Assembly: GCA_963705515.1 (NCBI GenBank)
Contig: CAVPJV010000008.1
Location: 62,001-126,000, forward strand
Source: Gaiellasilicea sp963705515
GTDB lineage: Bacteria; Actinomycetota; Thermoleophilia; Gaiellales; Gaiellaceae
DNA length: 64,000 nucleotides
Direction: 5' to 3'
Under the pieces are notes generated by a model that saw only the letters and a list, made by a program, of their open reading frames with translations, did no database searches and was not told where the DNA came from. A program made the translations under genes and the position numbers. Each line of letters starts with the position of its first letter. Positions within the stretch are counted from its first letter, which is position 1. Positions 32,307 to 40,504 of the stretch are shown in pieces.

Positions 32307-35300
32307 GTGGAATACCGCATCCTCGGCCCGATCGAGGTACTGGACGCCGGGAGGCCGGTGCAGATCGGGCCTGGAAAACCTCTCTCGCTCCTGGCGTTTC
32401 TCGTCCTTCACGCGAACGAGGTCGTCACAAGCGACAAGATCGTGGAGGAGCTCTGGGACGGGCGAGCACCGCAGAGTGCGCCGAAGATCGTCCAGAACGC
32501 GGTTTCGCAGCTGCGGAAGGCGCTGGCCGGGTCGCCGAACGGCACCGCCGGCTCGCTCGTGACGCGCGGCGGGGGCTATGTGCTCGAGGTCGAGCCCGGG
32601 CAGCGTGACGTCGACCGCTTCACATCGCTGCTCGCGGACGGGCGCCGCCTGCTCGCAGAAGATCAGCCCGCGCGGGCGGCCGCAGCCCTCGCCGAGGCGC
32701 TCTCGCTCTGGCGCGGACCACCGCTCACAGAGGTCGCCTACGAGCCGTTCGCACAGAGGGAGATCTCACGGCTCGAGGAGCTCCGGCTCGAGGTGCTCGA
32801 GGAGCGAATCCAGGCAGACCTCGCGCTCGGGCGGCACGAGGAGGTCGTGGCTGAGCTGGAGGCGCTCGTACGAGAGCACGCACTGCGCGAGCGGCTGCGC
32901 TTCCAGCTGATGCTGGCGCTCTACCGGTGCGGCCGGCAGGCGGCGGCTCTGCAGGTCTACCAGGACGCGCGGCAGACGCTCGTCGACGAGCTCGGGATCG
33001 AGCCCGGCCGCGGCCTCCAGGAGCTCGAGCGCGGGATCCTGAACCAGAGCCCCGAGCTCGATGCGCCGCCGCGGCCGGAGGTGGTGCAGCGCCGTCATCG
33101 CGCATGGGCGGTCGTCGTGCTCGGGGCGGCGGCGTTGGTCCTCGCGGTGGCGGCGGCCGCCCTACGGGTCTTCGGCGGCGACGAGCCGCTCGAGCTCTCC
33201 TCGGTTGCGGCCAACTCCGTCGGGATCGTCGATCCCGACTCTGCGCGCCTGATCGGCCAAGTGCCGGTTCCCGGAGGGCCTGCGCTCGTAGCCGCCGGAG
33301 ACGGCCTCGTCTGGATCGAGAGCGAGACGTCCAACACCTTGACCGTGCTGGACGAGAGAGCTCGCACGGTCGAGCGGATCGTCGTGCCCGGCGGTCCGAT
33401 CGGCGACATGGCCGTCACGCGCGATGCGGTTTGGCTGATCGACCCGAGCGGCCGGCGGCTCACGGAGATCGACCCTGCGTACGGCCAGGTGGCACGCCGG
33501 GTCCCGCTCCCCGCGTCCAAGGGACCCGTCGTAGCGCGGCGTGCTCCGGCGACCCCGTCGGTCGCGGCCGTGGGAGACGCCGTGTGGGTGACTGACGGCT
33601 CGACACGGTTGCTGCGGATCGCGCGCGACACGGGCGCCGTCCGCGAATCCGATCTCGGTGTCGGGCTCGACGGGGTCGCGGCGCTCGGACGCCGTGTGTG
33701 GGCGATCAGCGGGCCGAGTGCGGTTGCGGTCGAGGTCGATCCCGCATCCGGCGCGGGCCTCGCACGTGTGCCGATCGCAGGCCGGACGGATTCGTTCGCG
33801 CCGTTCCCGGTCGCCGTCGTCGTCGCCGGCAGCGGAGTCTGGGTGCTGAACGCGAACACCGCGACCCTGGCGAGAATCGATCCGGAGTTGCGTGCGGTCG
33901 CCGCCACGATCGCGCTGGGAGTCGATCGCGCGCCCGTCGACCTCACCGCCGGCGCAGGGGCAGTCTGGACCGCGAACCGCGGGGACGGGACGATCTCTCG
34001 CATCGATGTGCAGACCGGCGAGCAGAAGACGATCCGGCTCGGCCAGGACCCCGCTGGCGTCGCCGTGGGCGCGACCTCGGTGTGGGCCTCCGCGCGCCGC
34101 GGTCTCGTCGGCACCGTCGTCCCGCCGGGCCCGGCGCTCGGAACGCAGGGTGCACTGCCTTCTTCGCTGTGCTCGCGCGTGTACTACACCGGCGCAGGGC
34201 GCCCCGATGCGCTCGTCGCGGTGCCGCTGTCCCTCCAGGGCTTTGGCGCCCAGGCATCTGCGCAGATGATCGCGGCGATCCAGCTCGTCTTCGAGCAGCA
34301 CTCCTACCGGGCGGGTCGGTTCCGGGTCGGCTTCCAGGCGTGCAACGACGCCGACCGCGCGAGCGGGTTCCCGACTCCCGAGCTCTGCGCGGGGAACGCG
34401 CGTGAGTACGTCGCCCACCGACGGGTGCTGGGGATCGTCGGGCCGGTGTACTCCGCCTGTGCGCAGGCCATGCTCCCGATCGCGAACGCCGCTCCCGGCG
34501 GACCACTCGCGGCTGCCAGCGGGCTCAACACCTACGTGGGCCTGACGCGCCCGGCGCCGTCGGCCGACGAGGACGAGCCGGCGCGCTACTCCCCGAGTGG
34601 TCGCCGCAGCTACGTTCGTGTGATCCCGGCTGACGACGTGCAGGCTGCCGGAGCGGCCGTTTTTGCGGAGCAGCTCGGCTTGAAGCGGGCATTCGTGCTC
34701 GACGACGGGACCGCCTACGGCAAGGGGCTCGCGGCTGCCTTCCGCGGCGCGGCCAAGGGTGCGGGCGTCGAGATCGCCGGTGGCGACGGCTGGAAACAGG
34801 AAGCGGCCACCCATGTCGCGCTTGCCCGCCGCGTGCGGGCCTCGGGCGCCGACGGTGTCTTCCTCGCCGGCGCCTTCAGAATCGGTAGCACCCTCCTCGT
34901 CGACCTCCGTGCCGCACTCGGCCCTGACCTGCCGCTGGTCGGCAGCGACGGCTTCCAGATCGTCTACAAGGAGATCGACAATCTCGGCCGCGAGATCGAA
35001 GGTCTCTACATCCTCTCGCTCGGCCCGCCGCTCACGAGCCTCGGCCCGGAAGGCCGGAACTACATCGCGGCCCTGGAGAAGCGGCTCGGACGCTCTCCTG
35101 AGCCCTTCACGGTGCAGACCGGGGCTGCCGCCGAGGTGATGTTGGATGCGATCGGGCGCTCGGACGGGACGCGAGCCTCCGTCTCCAGGGCGCTCTTGCG
35201 GACGAAGCTGGGGAAGGGGATTCTCGGCCCGGTCACCTTCACGGCGACCGGCGACACGAAGGGTCGACTCGTCACGATCTCGCAGATCAGCCGGGGCCGG

Positions 35301-35351
35301 CCGACGGTTCGCGCCGTCGTCGACGCACCCGCGGCGCGCATCTCGCCCTAG
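32307..35351 (+). CDS. Transmembrane SARP/BTAD regulator fused to beta-propeller and substrate-binding protein
   Basis: A 1014-residue four-part protein. Residues 1-95: SARP winged helix ('YRILGPIEVLDAGRPVQIG', 'LVTRGGGYVLEV'). Residues 100-245: BTAD helical repeats ('LALYRCGRQAAALQVYQDAR', 'DELGIEPGRGLQELE'). Residues 265-289: membrane helix. Residues 300-605: YVTN/NHL-like propeller with repeated 'VWxxxxxxxxLxRIDPxTG' blades. Residues 620-1005: LivJ-like type I periplasmic-binding domain ('GIVGPVYSACAQAMLPIAN', 'YVRVIPADDVQAAGAA', 'LPLVGSDGF'). It is arranged like a ToxR/CadC-type one-component sensor, with DNA binding inside and ligand binding outside. GTG 32307 has GGAGG 5 bases upstream. 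The ligand and target genes are unknown. Confidence 0.9.
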   Translation: MEYRILGPIEVLDAGRPVQIGPGKPLSLLAFLVLHANEVVTSDKIVEELWDGRAPQSAPKIVQNAVSQLRKALAGSPNGTAGSLVTRGGGYVLEVEPGQRDVDRFTSLLADGRRLLAEDQPARAAAALAEALSLWRGPPLTEVAYEPFAQREISRLEELRLEVLEERIQADLALGRHEEVVAELEALVREHALRERLRFQLMLALYRCGRQAAALQVYQDARQTLVDELGIEPGRGLQELERGILNQSPELDAPPRPEVVQRRHRAWAVVVLGAAALVLAVAAAALRVFGGDEPLELSSVAANSVGIVDPDSARLIGQVPVPGGPALVAAGDGLVWIESETSNTLTVLDERARTVERIVVPGGPIGDMAVTRDAVWLIDPSGRRLTEIDPAYGQVARRVPLPASKGPVVARRAPATPSVAAVGDAVWVTDGSTRLLRIARDTGAVRESDLGVGLDGVAALGRRVWAISGPSAVAVEVDPASGAGLARVPIAGRTDSFAPFPVAVVVAGSGVWVLNANTATLARIDPELRAVAATIALGVDRAPVDLTAGAGAVWTANRGDGTISRIDVQTGEQKTIRLGQDPAGVAVGATSVWASARRGLVGTVVPPGPALGTQGALPSSLCSRVYYTGAGRPDALVAVPLSLQGFGAQASAQMIAAIQLVFEQHSYRAGRFRVGFQACNDADRASGFPTPELCAGNAREYVAHRRVLGIVGPVYSACAQAMLPIANAAPGGPLAAASGLNTYVGLTRPAPSADEDEPARYSPSGRRSYVRVIPADDVQAAGAAVFAEQLGLKRAFVLDDGTAYGKGLAAAFRGAAKGAGVEIAGGDGWKQEAATHVALARRVRASGADGVFLAGAFRIGSTLLVDLRAALGPDLPLVGSDGFQIVYKEIDNLGREIEGLYILSLGPPLTSLGPEGRNYIAALEKRLGRSPEPFTVQTGAAAEVMLDAIGRSDGTRASVSRALLRTKLGKGILGPVTFTATGDTKGRLVTISQISRGRPTVRAVVDAPAARISP

Positions 35352-35355
35352 GAGG

Positions 35356-35793
35356 TCAGTGCGAGCAGCCGGAGCCGCAGCCGCCACCGTGCGCGTCGGG
35401 TGCGGCTTCGGCGCCGGCGCCCTCTTCGACGGTGAACGAGTGGCCGCAACCGCACGAGGCCTGGGCGTTCGGGTTGTCGATCTTGAACCCGGACTCCTCG
35501 AGCCCCGAGAGGAAGTCGATCGTCGCGCCCTTGAGGTACGGGGCGCTGTAGGGATCGATCACGACGGTGACGCCATGCAGCTCGAGCGTCTCGTCGTCCT
35601 CGACCGGGCCGGAGTCGAACCCGAGCCCGTACTGGAAGCCCGAGCAGCCGCCGCCCTGGATCGCGACCCGAAGGACCGAGGTCTCGCCGTCGGGGTCCTC
35701 CGCCATCAGCTCGCGGATCTTCTCCGCGGCGGTCGGCGTCAGCGAGACGAGTGTGTCCCGCTTGTCGACATCAGGGCGCTCGACGATCTCCAT
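35356..35793 (-). CDS. IscA/ErpA-type iron-sulfur cluster assembly protein
   Basis: A 145-residue A-type carrier with 'VSLTPTAAEKIRELM', 'GGGCSGFQYGLGF' (first Cys) and 'NPNAQASCGCGHSF' (Cys-x-Cys), the three cluster ligands. An added C-terminal tail is Gly/Cys-rich ('GGGCGSGCSH') and could bind metal. ATG 35793 lies 7 bases after TACGAT (35801-35806), so an 11-residue upstream extension is unlikely. It stands divergent from the nuo operon, whose enzyme needs many Fe-S clusters. Confidence 0.9.
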   Translation of the reverse strand: MEIVERPDVDKRDTLVSLTPTAAEKIRELMAEDPDGETSVLRVAIQGGGCSGFQYGLGFDSGPVEDDETLELHGVTVVIDPYSAPYLKGATIDFLSGLEESGFKIDNPNAQASCGCGHSFTVEEGAGAEAAPDAHGGGCGSGCSH

Positions 35794-35800
35794 GGCCTTG

Positions 35801-35806
35801 ATCGTA
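35801..35806 (-). promoter_or_regulatory. -10 element (TACGAT) of the iscA-like gene
   Basis: A TANNNT hexamer 7 bases before ATG 35793, giving a leaderless start that decides against the upstream in-frame start at 35826. Confidence 0.55.
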
Positions 35807-35928
35807 GCAGGGGCGTCGTCCGTCACCGTCCCTCGTCCGAGGGGTGCTTCGTGGGTGACTTTGTGACACGGCAGCGGCGCTTGATTCCAGCGATTGCACC
35901 TCTCTTCGTGCGCCCAACGCAGGCTTGC

Positions 35929-35934
35929 TAGCGT
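35929..35934 (+). promoter_or_regulatory. Probable -10 element (TAGCGT) of the nuo operon
   Basis: A TANNNT hexamer 13 bases before the nuoA ATG, giving a leader of about 6 bases and no Shine-Dalgarno. TTCGTG, 18 bases upstream, is a weak -35 candidate. It is the only such box in the 154-base gap between the iscA-like gene and nuoA. Confidence 0.4.
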
Positions 35935-35947
35935 AGGCCCGACTCGG

Positions 35948-36310
35948 ATGCTTGAGGACTACTTCCCGCTTCTGGTCTACGCGTTCCTCGCCGCCGCGAT
36001 CCCGGCCACGATGATCGCGTTCTCGTTCATCTTCGCCACCCGACCGAAGAGCCGCGTCAACGCCCGCTTCCTGCCATTCGAGTCTGGCGTCTCGGAGGGG
36101 CCGCCGAAGCAGCAGCGCTTCACGGTCAGCTTCTACATGACGGCGATGCTCTTCATCCTCTTCGACATCGAGATCGTCTTTCTCTACCCGCTTGCGATCG
36201 TGCTCGAGCGGCTCGGCTGGTTCGGCGTGACGGAGTTCCTCGTCTTCGTCGCCATCCTCGCGGTGGCGTACGTCTACATCTGGCGGAAGGGAGCGCTCGA
36301 GTGGCGCTAG
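35948..36310 (+). CDS. nuoA: NADH-quinone oxidoreductase subunit A
   Basis: A 120-residue membrane subunit with three helices and the conserved loop 'NARFLPFESGVSEGPPKQQRFTVSFYMTAMLFILFDIEIVFLYP'. It belongs to the membrane arm near the quinone site. It heads the 14-gene nuo operon, and its 3' end overlaps nuoB by 10 bases. Confidence 0.95.
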   Translation: MLEDYFPLLVYAFLAAAIPATMIAFSFIFATRPKSRVNARFLPFESGVSEGPPKQQRFTVSFYMTAMLFILFDIEIVFLYPLAIVLERLGWFGVTEFLVFVAILAVAYVYIWRKGALEWR

Positions 36311-36906
36311 ACAAGAGCGTCGACCGCTCGCGGGTCTCGAAGCGGCCGCTGGCCAAGGCGGGGCTCCAGTCGGAGCGGCTGCTCTGGCCGGCGAAGAAGG
36401 GCGTCTTCGAGGAAGAGGTCGAGTCGATGGAGGACGCGCTCGGTCTGACGACCCTCGAGAAGGCGCTCGCCTGGTCGCAGACGAAGTCGATGTGGCCGGC
36501 CACGTTCGGGCTCGCCTGCTGCGCGATCGAGATGATGTCGATCGTCTCCTCGCGCTACGACATCGCGCGCTTCGGGATGGAGAAGTTCTCGTCCTCGCCG
36601 CGGCAGGCCGACCTGATGATCGTCTCGGGCCGCGTCGCGCACAAGATGGCCGCCCCGCTGCGCCAGGTCTACGACCAGATGCTCGAGCCGAAGTGGGTGA
36701 TCGCGATGGGCGCCTGCGCCAGCTCGGGCGGGATGTTCAACAACTACACGATCCTGCAGGGCGTCGACAAGATCGTCCCCGTCGACATCCACGTGCCAGG
36801 CTGCCCGCCTCGCCCGGAGGCGCTGATGGAGGGGATCGTGCGGCTGCACGAGAAGGTGATGGCAGGCGTGCCGCCGGCGTACCAGATCCGCGGCGTCGCC
36901 TCGTGA
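36301..36906 (+). CDS. nuoB: NADH-quinone oxidoreductase subunit B
   Basis: A 201-residue subunit that carries cluster N2: 'GLACCAIEMM', 'GACASSGGMF' and 'HVPGCPPRPEAL' hold the four Cys ligands. The N-terminus is extended by about 60 residues compared with short bacterial forms. GTG 36301 lies inside nuoA. It passes electrons to quinone together with NuoD. Confidence 0.96.
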   Translation: MALDKSVDRSRVSKRPLAKAGLQSERLLWPAKKGVFEEEVESMEDALGLTTLEKALAWSQTKSMWPATFGLACCAIEMMSIVSSRYDIARFGMEKFSSSPRQADLMIVSGRVAHKMAAPLRQVYDQMLEPKWVIAMGACASSGGMFNNYTILQGVDKIVPVDIHVPGCPPRPEALMEGIVRLHEKVMAGVPPAYQIRGVAS

Positions 36907-37448
36907 GCTACGAGGGCGTCCCCGGCCTCGTCGAGACTCGTGAGGCGCACGGCGAGACAACGCTCGTGGTCGACCCCGCGCGGCTGGAGGAGGCGTGCCT
37001 GTACCTGCGCGACGAGGAGGGCTTCAACCTGCTCGTCGACCTCGTCGCGACCGACTACCTCGGCTGGGGCGACGACGGTGTCGCCGGCTACTACGGCACG
37101 GCGACCGGCCGCGAGCTCAACGAGCCCGCCTCGCAGGGCTACTCGCGCGCGCCGGAGCCGAAGCCCGCGCGCTTCGCGCTCTCGTACCTCCTCCTCCGCG
37201 TCGCCGACGACAGCGCTCGGGTGCGCGTGCAGGTCTGGCTCGACGACGGGCAGTCGGTGGCGACCGTGGTGCCGGTCTGGCCGACCGCCGACTGGTACGA
37301 GCGGGAGGTGTTCGACATGATGGGCATCGCCTTCGACGGCCACCCGAACCTCGTCCGGATCCTGATGGACGACGACTGGGAGGGGCACCCGCTTCGCAAG
37401 GATTATCCGATCGGCGGCGAGCCGGTGCGCTTCTCGGAGGCGGAGTAA
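36903..37448 (+). CDS. nuoC: NADH-quinone oxidoreductase subunit C
   Basis: A 181-residue peripheral-arm subunit. The signature is 'WYEREVFDMMGIAFDGHPNLVRILMDDDWEGHPLRKDYP'. GTG 36903 overlaps the nuoB stop (GTGA). It is a separate gene, not a NuoCD fusion. The central region carries an insert with 'GRELNEPASQGYSRAPEPKPA', not common in proteobacterial forms. Confidence 0.95.
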   Translation: MSYEGVPGLVETREAHGETTLVVDPARLEEACLYLRDEEGFNLLVDLVATDYLGWGDDGVAGYYGTATGRELNEPASQGYSRAPEPKPARFALSYLLLRVADDSARVRVQVWLDDGQSVATVVPVWPTADWYEREVFDMMGIAFDGHPNLVRILMDDDWEGHPLRKDYPIGGEPVRFSEAE

Positions 37449-38725
37449 TGGCCACCGTCGTCCACCGCCTCCCCGTCCGGGGACGGCCCCCATATGAGGG
37501 TTCCCGGATCCCGGAGCCTGTCCCGACGATCCTGAAGGCGGACCCGCGGCTCGAGGACGTCCTCACCGTCAACTTCGGCCCCAACCACCCGTCCACGCAC
37601 GGCGTGCTGCGGCTGATCGTCGACCTGCACGGCGAGCACGTCGTCGGTATCGCTGCAGTGATCGGCTACCTGCACACCGGCTTCGAGAAGACGATGGAGC
37701 AGAAGACCTGGTGGAAGGGCGTCACCTACCCCGCCCGGGTCGACTACGTCTCCTTTCAGTACAACGAGCTCGTCTACGTGCTCGCGGTCGAGAAGCTGCT
37801 GCAGCTGCAGGTGCCGCGCAAGGCGACCTGGATGCGGATGGCGCTCGGCGAGCTGGTGCGGATCCACTCGCACCTCGTCTACCTGGGCACGTCCGCGCTG
37901 GAGATCGGCGCGATCTCGATGTTCTGGTACTGCTTCCGCGAGCGCGACCTCGTGCTCGACCTCTTCGAGATGGTCGCCGGGACGCGCATGCACACGCGCT
38001 ACTTCCAGGTCGGCGGCCTCGCCGAGGACATCCCGGCCGGGTTCTACGAGGAGGCCCGCACGTTCTGCGAGCGGATGCCGAAGGCGGTCGACGAGTACGA
38101 GGCGATCCTCAACTCGAACAAGATCTGGCTCGAGCGGACGGTGGGCGTCGGCGCCCTCTCGGCCGAGGACGCGATCGCGCTCGGCCAGACCGGGCCGAAC
38201 CTCCGCGCCTCCGGCGTCGACTGGGACTTGCGCAAGCGCGAGCCGTATCTCGCCTACGACCAGGTCGAGTTCGACGTGCCCGTCTACGAGGGAGGCGACG
38301 TCTTCGACCGCTACAAGGTGCGCGTCGACGAGATGCGCGAGTCGGTGCGGATCATCGAGCAGTGCATCGACCGGCTCGAGCAGATGCAGGGCGAGCCGTG
38401 GATCGCGGACGACCGCAAGGTCGTGCTGCCGCCGCGCGAGGAGCTGCACACCTCGATGGAGTCGCTGATCCACCACTTCAAGATCGTCACCGAAGGCTTC
38501 CGCGTCCCCGAGGGCGAGGTCTACGTCGGCGTCGAGTCGCCGCGCGGCGAGTCCGGCTGCACGCTCGTCTCCGACGGCACCGCAAAGCCGTGGCGCGTCA
38601 AGTTCCGCGCCCCGTCGTTCGCCGCCCTGCACGCGACCGCCGCGTGCTGCCAGGACGTCGCCGTCGCCGACCTGATCGCCGTCGTCGGCTCGCTGGACGC
38701 AGTGATGGGGGACGTCGACCGATGA
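37448..38725 (+). CDS. nuoD: NADH-quinone oxidoreductase subunit D
   Basis: A 425-residue 49-kDa-type subunit with 'NFGPNHPSTHGVLRL', 'GYLHTGFEK', 'RMALGELVRIHSHL', 'GPNLRASGVDWDLRK' and the C-terminal 'HATAACCQDVAVADLIAVVGSLD'. The quinone-binding His and Tyr region is intact. The usual conserved C-terminal 'DPVMGDVDR' is here 'DAVMGDVDR'. The ATG overlaps the nuoC TAA (TAATG). Confidence 0.96.
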   Translation: MATVVHRLPVRGRPPYEGSRIPEPVPTILKADPRLEDVLTVNFGPNHPSTHGVLRLIVDLHGEHVVGIAAVIGYLHTGFEKTMEQKTWWKGVTYPARVDYVSFQYNELVYVLAVEKLLQLQVPRKATWMRMALGELVRIHSHLVYLGTSALEIGAISMFWYCFRERDLVLDLFEMVAGTRMHTRYFQVGGLAEDIPAGFYEEARTFCERMPKAVDEYEAILNSNKIWLERTVGVGALSAEDAIALGQTGPNLRASGVDWDLRKREPYLAYDQVEFDVPVYEGGDVFDRYKVRVDEMRESVRIIEQCIDRLEQMQGEPWIADDRKVVLPPREELHTSMESLIHHFKIVTEGFRVPEGEVYVGVESPRGESGCTLVSDGTAKPWRVKFRAPSFAALHATAACCQDVAVADLIAVVGSLDAVMGDVDR

Positions 38726-39189
38726 AGACGTTGTACGACGAGATCCAGGAGCTCAGGGCGCGCTACCCCGTCTCTCGCTCGGCGACGCTGCCCGCGTTGC
38801 GGCTGGCGCAGGAGCGCCACGGCTGGCTCTCGCCCGAGGCCTTCCGCGAGGTCGCCGAGGCGCTCGAGGAGACACCGGCCTACTGCATGGCGGTCGCCTC
38901 CTTCTACGACATGTACGACCTGAAACCGGTCGGGCGACACCTGGTCGAGGTCTGCACCAACGTCTCGTGCGCGCTCGTCGGCGCCCAGCAGGTGCTGGAG
39001 GCGTTCCAGGACGAGCTCGGGATCCACGCCGGCGAGACGAGCGAGGACGGCGGGGTGACGCTGCGCACGATCGAGTGCGCCGGCGGCTGCGGCTGGGCGA
39101 CCGTGGTCGCGATCGACCATCGCTACCGCGAGCGGGTTACCGCCGCGGACGTGCCGGCGATCGTCGAGGAGATCCGCAATGGCGGCTGA
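38722..39189 (+). CDS. nuoE: NADH-quinone oxidoreductase subunit E
   Basis: A 155-residue thioredoxin-fold subunit that binds the [2Fe-2S] cluster N1a through 'CTNVSC' and 'CAGGC'. Its helical N-terminus ('LPALRLAQERHGWLSPEAFREVAE') is typical. It overlaps nuoD by 4 and nuoF by 11 bases. Confidence 0.95.
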   Translation: MKTLYDEIQELRARYPVSRSATLPALRLAQERHGWLSPEAFREVAEALEETPAYCMAVASFYDMYDLKPVGRHLVEVCTNVSCALVGAQQVLEAFQDELGIHAGETSEDGGVTLRTIECAGGCGWATVVAIDHRYRERVTAADVPAIVEEIRNGG

Positions 39190-40504
39190 GCAGCTCGTCG
39201 TCCTTGCCGGAGCCGAGGAGCAGCCGCTCCTCAAGCTCGCCGACTACCGCGACGCGGGCGGTTTCGACGCGCTCGAGAAGGCGCGGCAGCTGGAGCCGGC
39301 GGCGGTCGTCCAGGAGATCCTCGACTCGGGCCTGCGCGGACGCGGCGGCGCCTTCTTCCCGACCGGCCGCAAGGCGAGCTTCCTGGCGAAGGGCACCGGC
39401 AAGCCGATGTATCTCGTCGTCAACGCGGACGAGTCCGAGCCGGGCACGTTCAAGGACCGCGAGATCATGTTCACGGTCCCGTTCCGGCTGATCGAGGGCT
39501 GCCTGATCACGGCGCACGCGATCGAGTCGGAGCGCGTCTTCATCTACATCCGCGGCGAGTACCTGCGCGAGTTCGAGATCCTGCGCGACGCGCTCGCCGA
39601 GGTGCGCAAGGCGAAGCTGCTCGGCGGCGTCACGATCGTGCTCCACCGCGGCGCCGGCGCCTACATCTGCGGCGAGGAGACGGCGTTGCTCGAGTCGCTC
39701 GAGGGCAAGCGCGGCCAGCCGCGGACGAAGCCGCCGTTTCCTGCCGTGGCAGGCCTGTACGCCTCGCCGAGCCTGATCAACAACGTCGAGACGATCGCGA
39801 CGGTGCCGCCGATCATCGCAATGGGCGGCAGCGAGTACGCGAAGCTCGGCGTGCCGCCCGACTCCTCCGGCACGCGCGTCTTCTCCCTCTCCGGGAACGT
39901 CGTCAACGGCGGCAACTACGAGCTGCCGATGGGCGTGACGCTGCGCGAGCTGATCTTCGACGCCGAGCTCGGCGGCGGGATCCCGAACGGGCGGCAGCTG
40001 AAAGCCGTGATCCCGGGCGGGTCCTCCGTGCCCGTGCTCACCGCCGAGCAGCTCGACACGCCGCTCGAGGCGAACGCGATGGCCGAGGCCGGCTCGATGC
40101 TCGGCTCGGGCGCGATCATCGTCATCGACGACCGCTGCTGCATGGTGCAGCTCGGCCTCCGGGTCGCGCAGTTCTACATGCACGAGAGCTGCGGCAAGTG
40201 CACGCCGTGCCGCGAAGGCACGCGCTGGATGGTGCAGATCCTGAGCTCGATCGAGGAGGGGACGGCGTCGCAGGGAGACCTCGACCTGCTGCTCGACGTC
40301 TGCGACCGGATCCTCGGCAAGTGCCTCTGCCCGCTCGGCGACGCGGCGGCGATGCCGGTGGCGAGCTACATCGACAAGTTCCGCTCCGAGTTCCAGGCGC
40401 ACCTTGACAGCGGCTGCCCGATGCACGGCAGCTCCTCGCTCGAGGGCATCCTCGCCCCGGTCGACCAGCACGCCCACGCGCCGGTCGCCGAGGTGCCCGC
40501 ATGA
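39179..40504 (+). CDS. nuoF: NADH-quinone oxidoreductase subunit F (NADH/FMN binding)
   Basis: A 441-residue subunit: 'GLRGRGGAFFPTGRKASFL' (NADH), 'NADESEPGTFKDREIM' (FMN), 'GAGAYICGEETALLESLEG' and the N3 cluster motif 'ESCGKCTPCREGTRWM' with the fourth Cys in 'LCPLGDAA'. It oxidises NADH and passes electrons to NuoE and NuoG. It overlaps nuoG by 4 bases. Confidence 0.96.
   Translation: MAAEQLVVLAGAEEQPLLKLADYRDAGGFDALEKARQLEPAAVVQEILDSGLRGRGGAFFPTGRKASFLAKGTGKPMYLVVNADESEPGTFKDREIMFTVPFRLIEGCLITAHAIESERVFIYIRGEYLREFEILRDALAEVRKAKLLGGVTIVLHRGAGAYICGEETALLESLEGKRGQPRTKPPFPAVAGLYASPSLINNVETIATVPPIIAMGGSEYAKLGVPPDSSGTRVFSLSGNVVNGGNYELPMGVTLRELIFDAELGGGIPNGRQLKAVIPGGSSVPVLTAEQLDTPLEANAMAEAGSMLGSGAIIVIDDRCCMVQLGLRVAQFYMHESCGKCTPCREGTRWMVQILSSIEEGTASQGDLDLLLDVCDRILGKCLCPLGDAAAMPVASYIDKFRSEFQAHLDSGCPMHGSSSLEGILAPVDQHAHAPVAEVPA

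Noticed and set aside
33162..35387. A 741-codon minus-strand frame opposite the SARP fusion gene
   Set aside because: It mirrors the repeat-rich coding strand, has no start signals or domains, and the plus-strand gene is fully supported.
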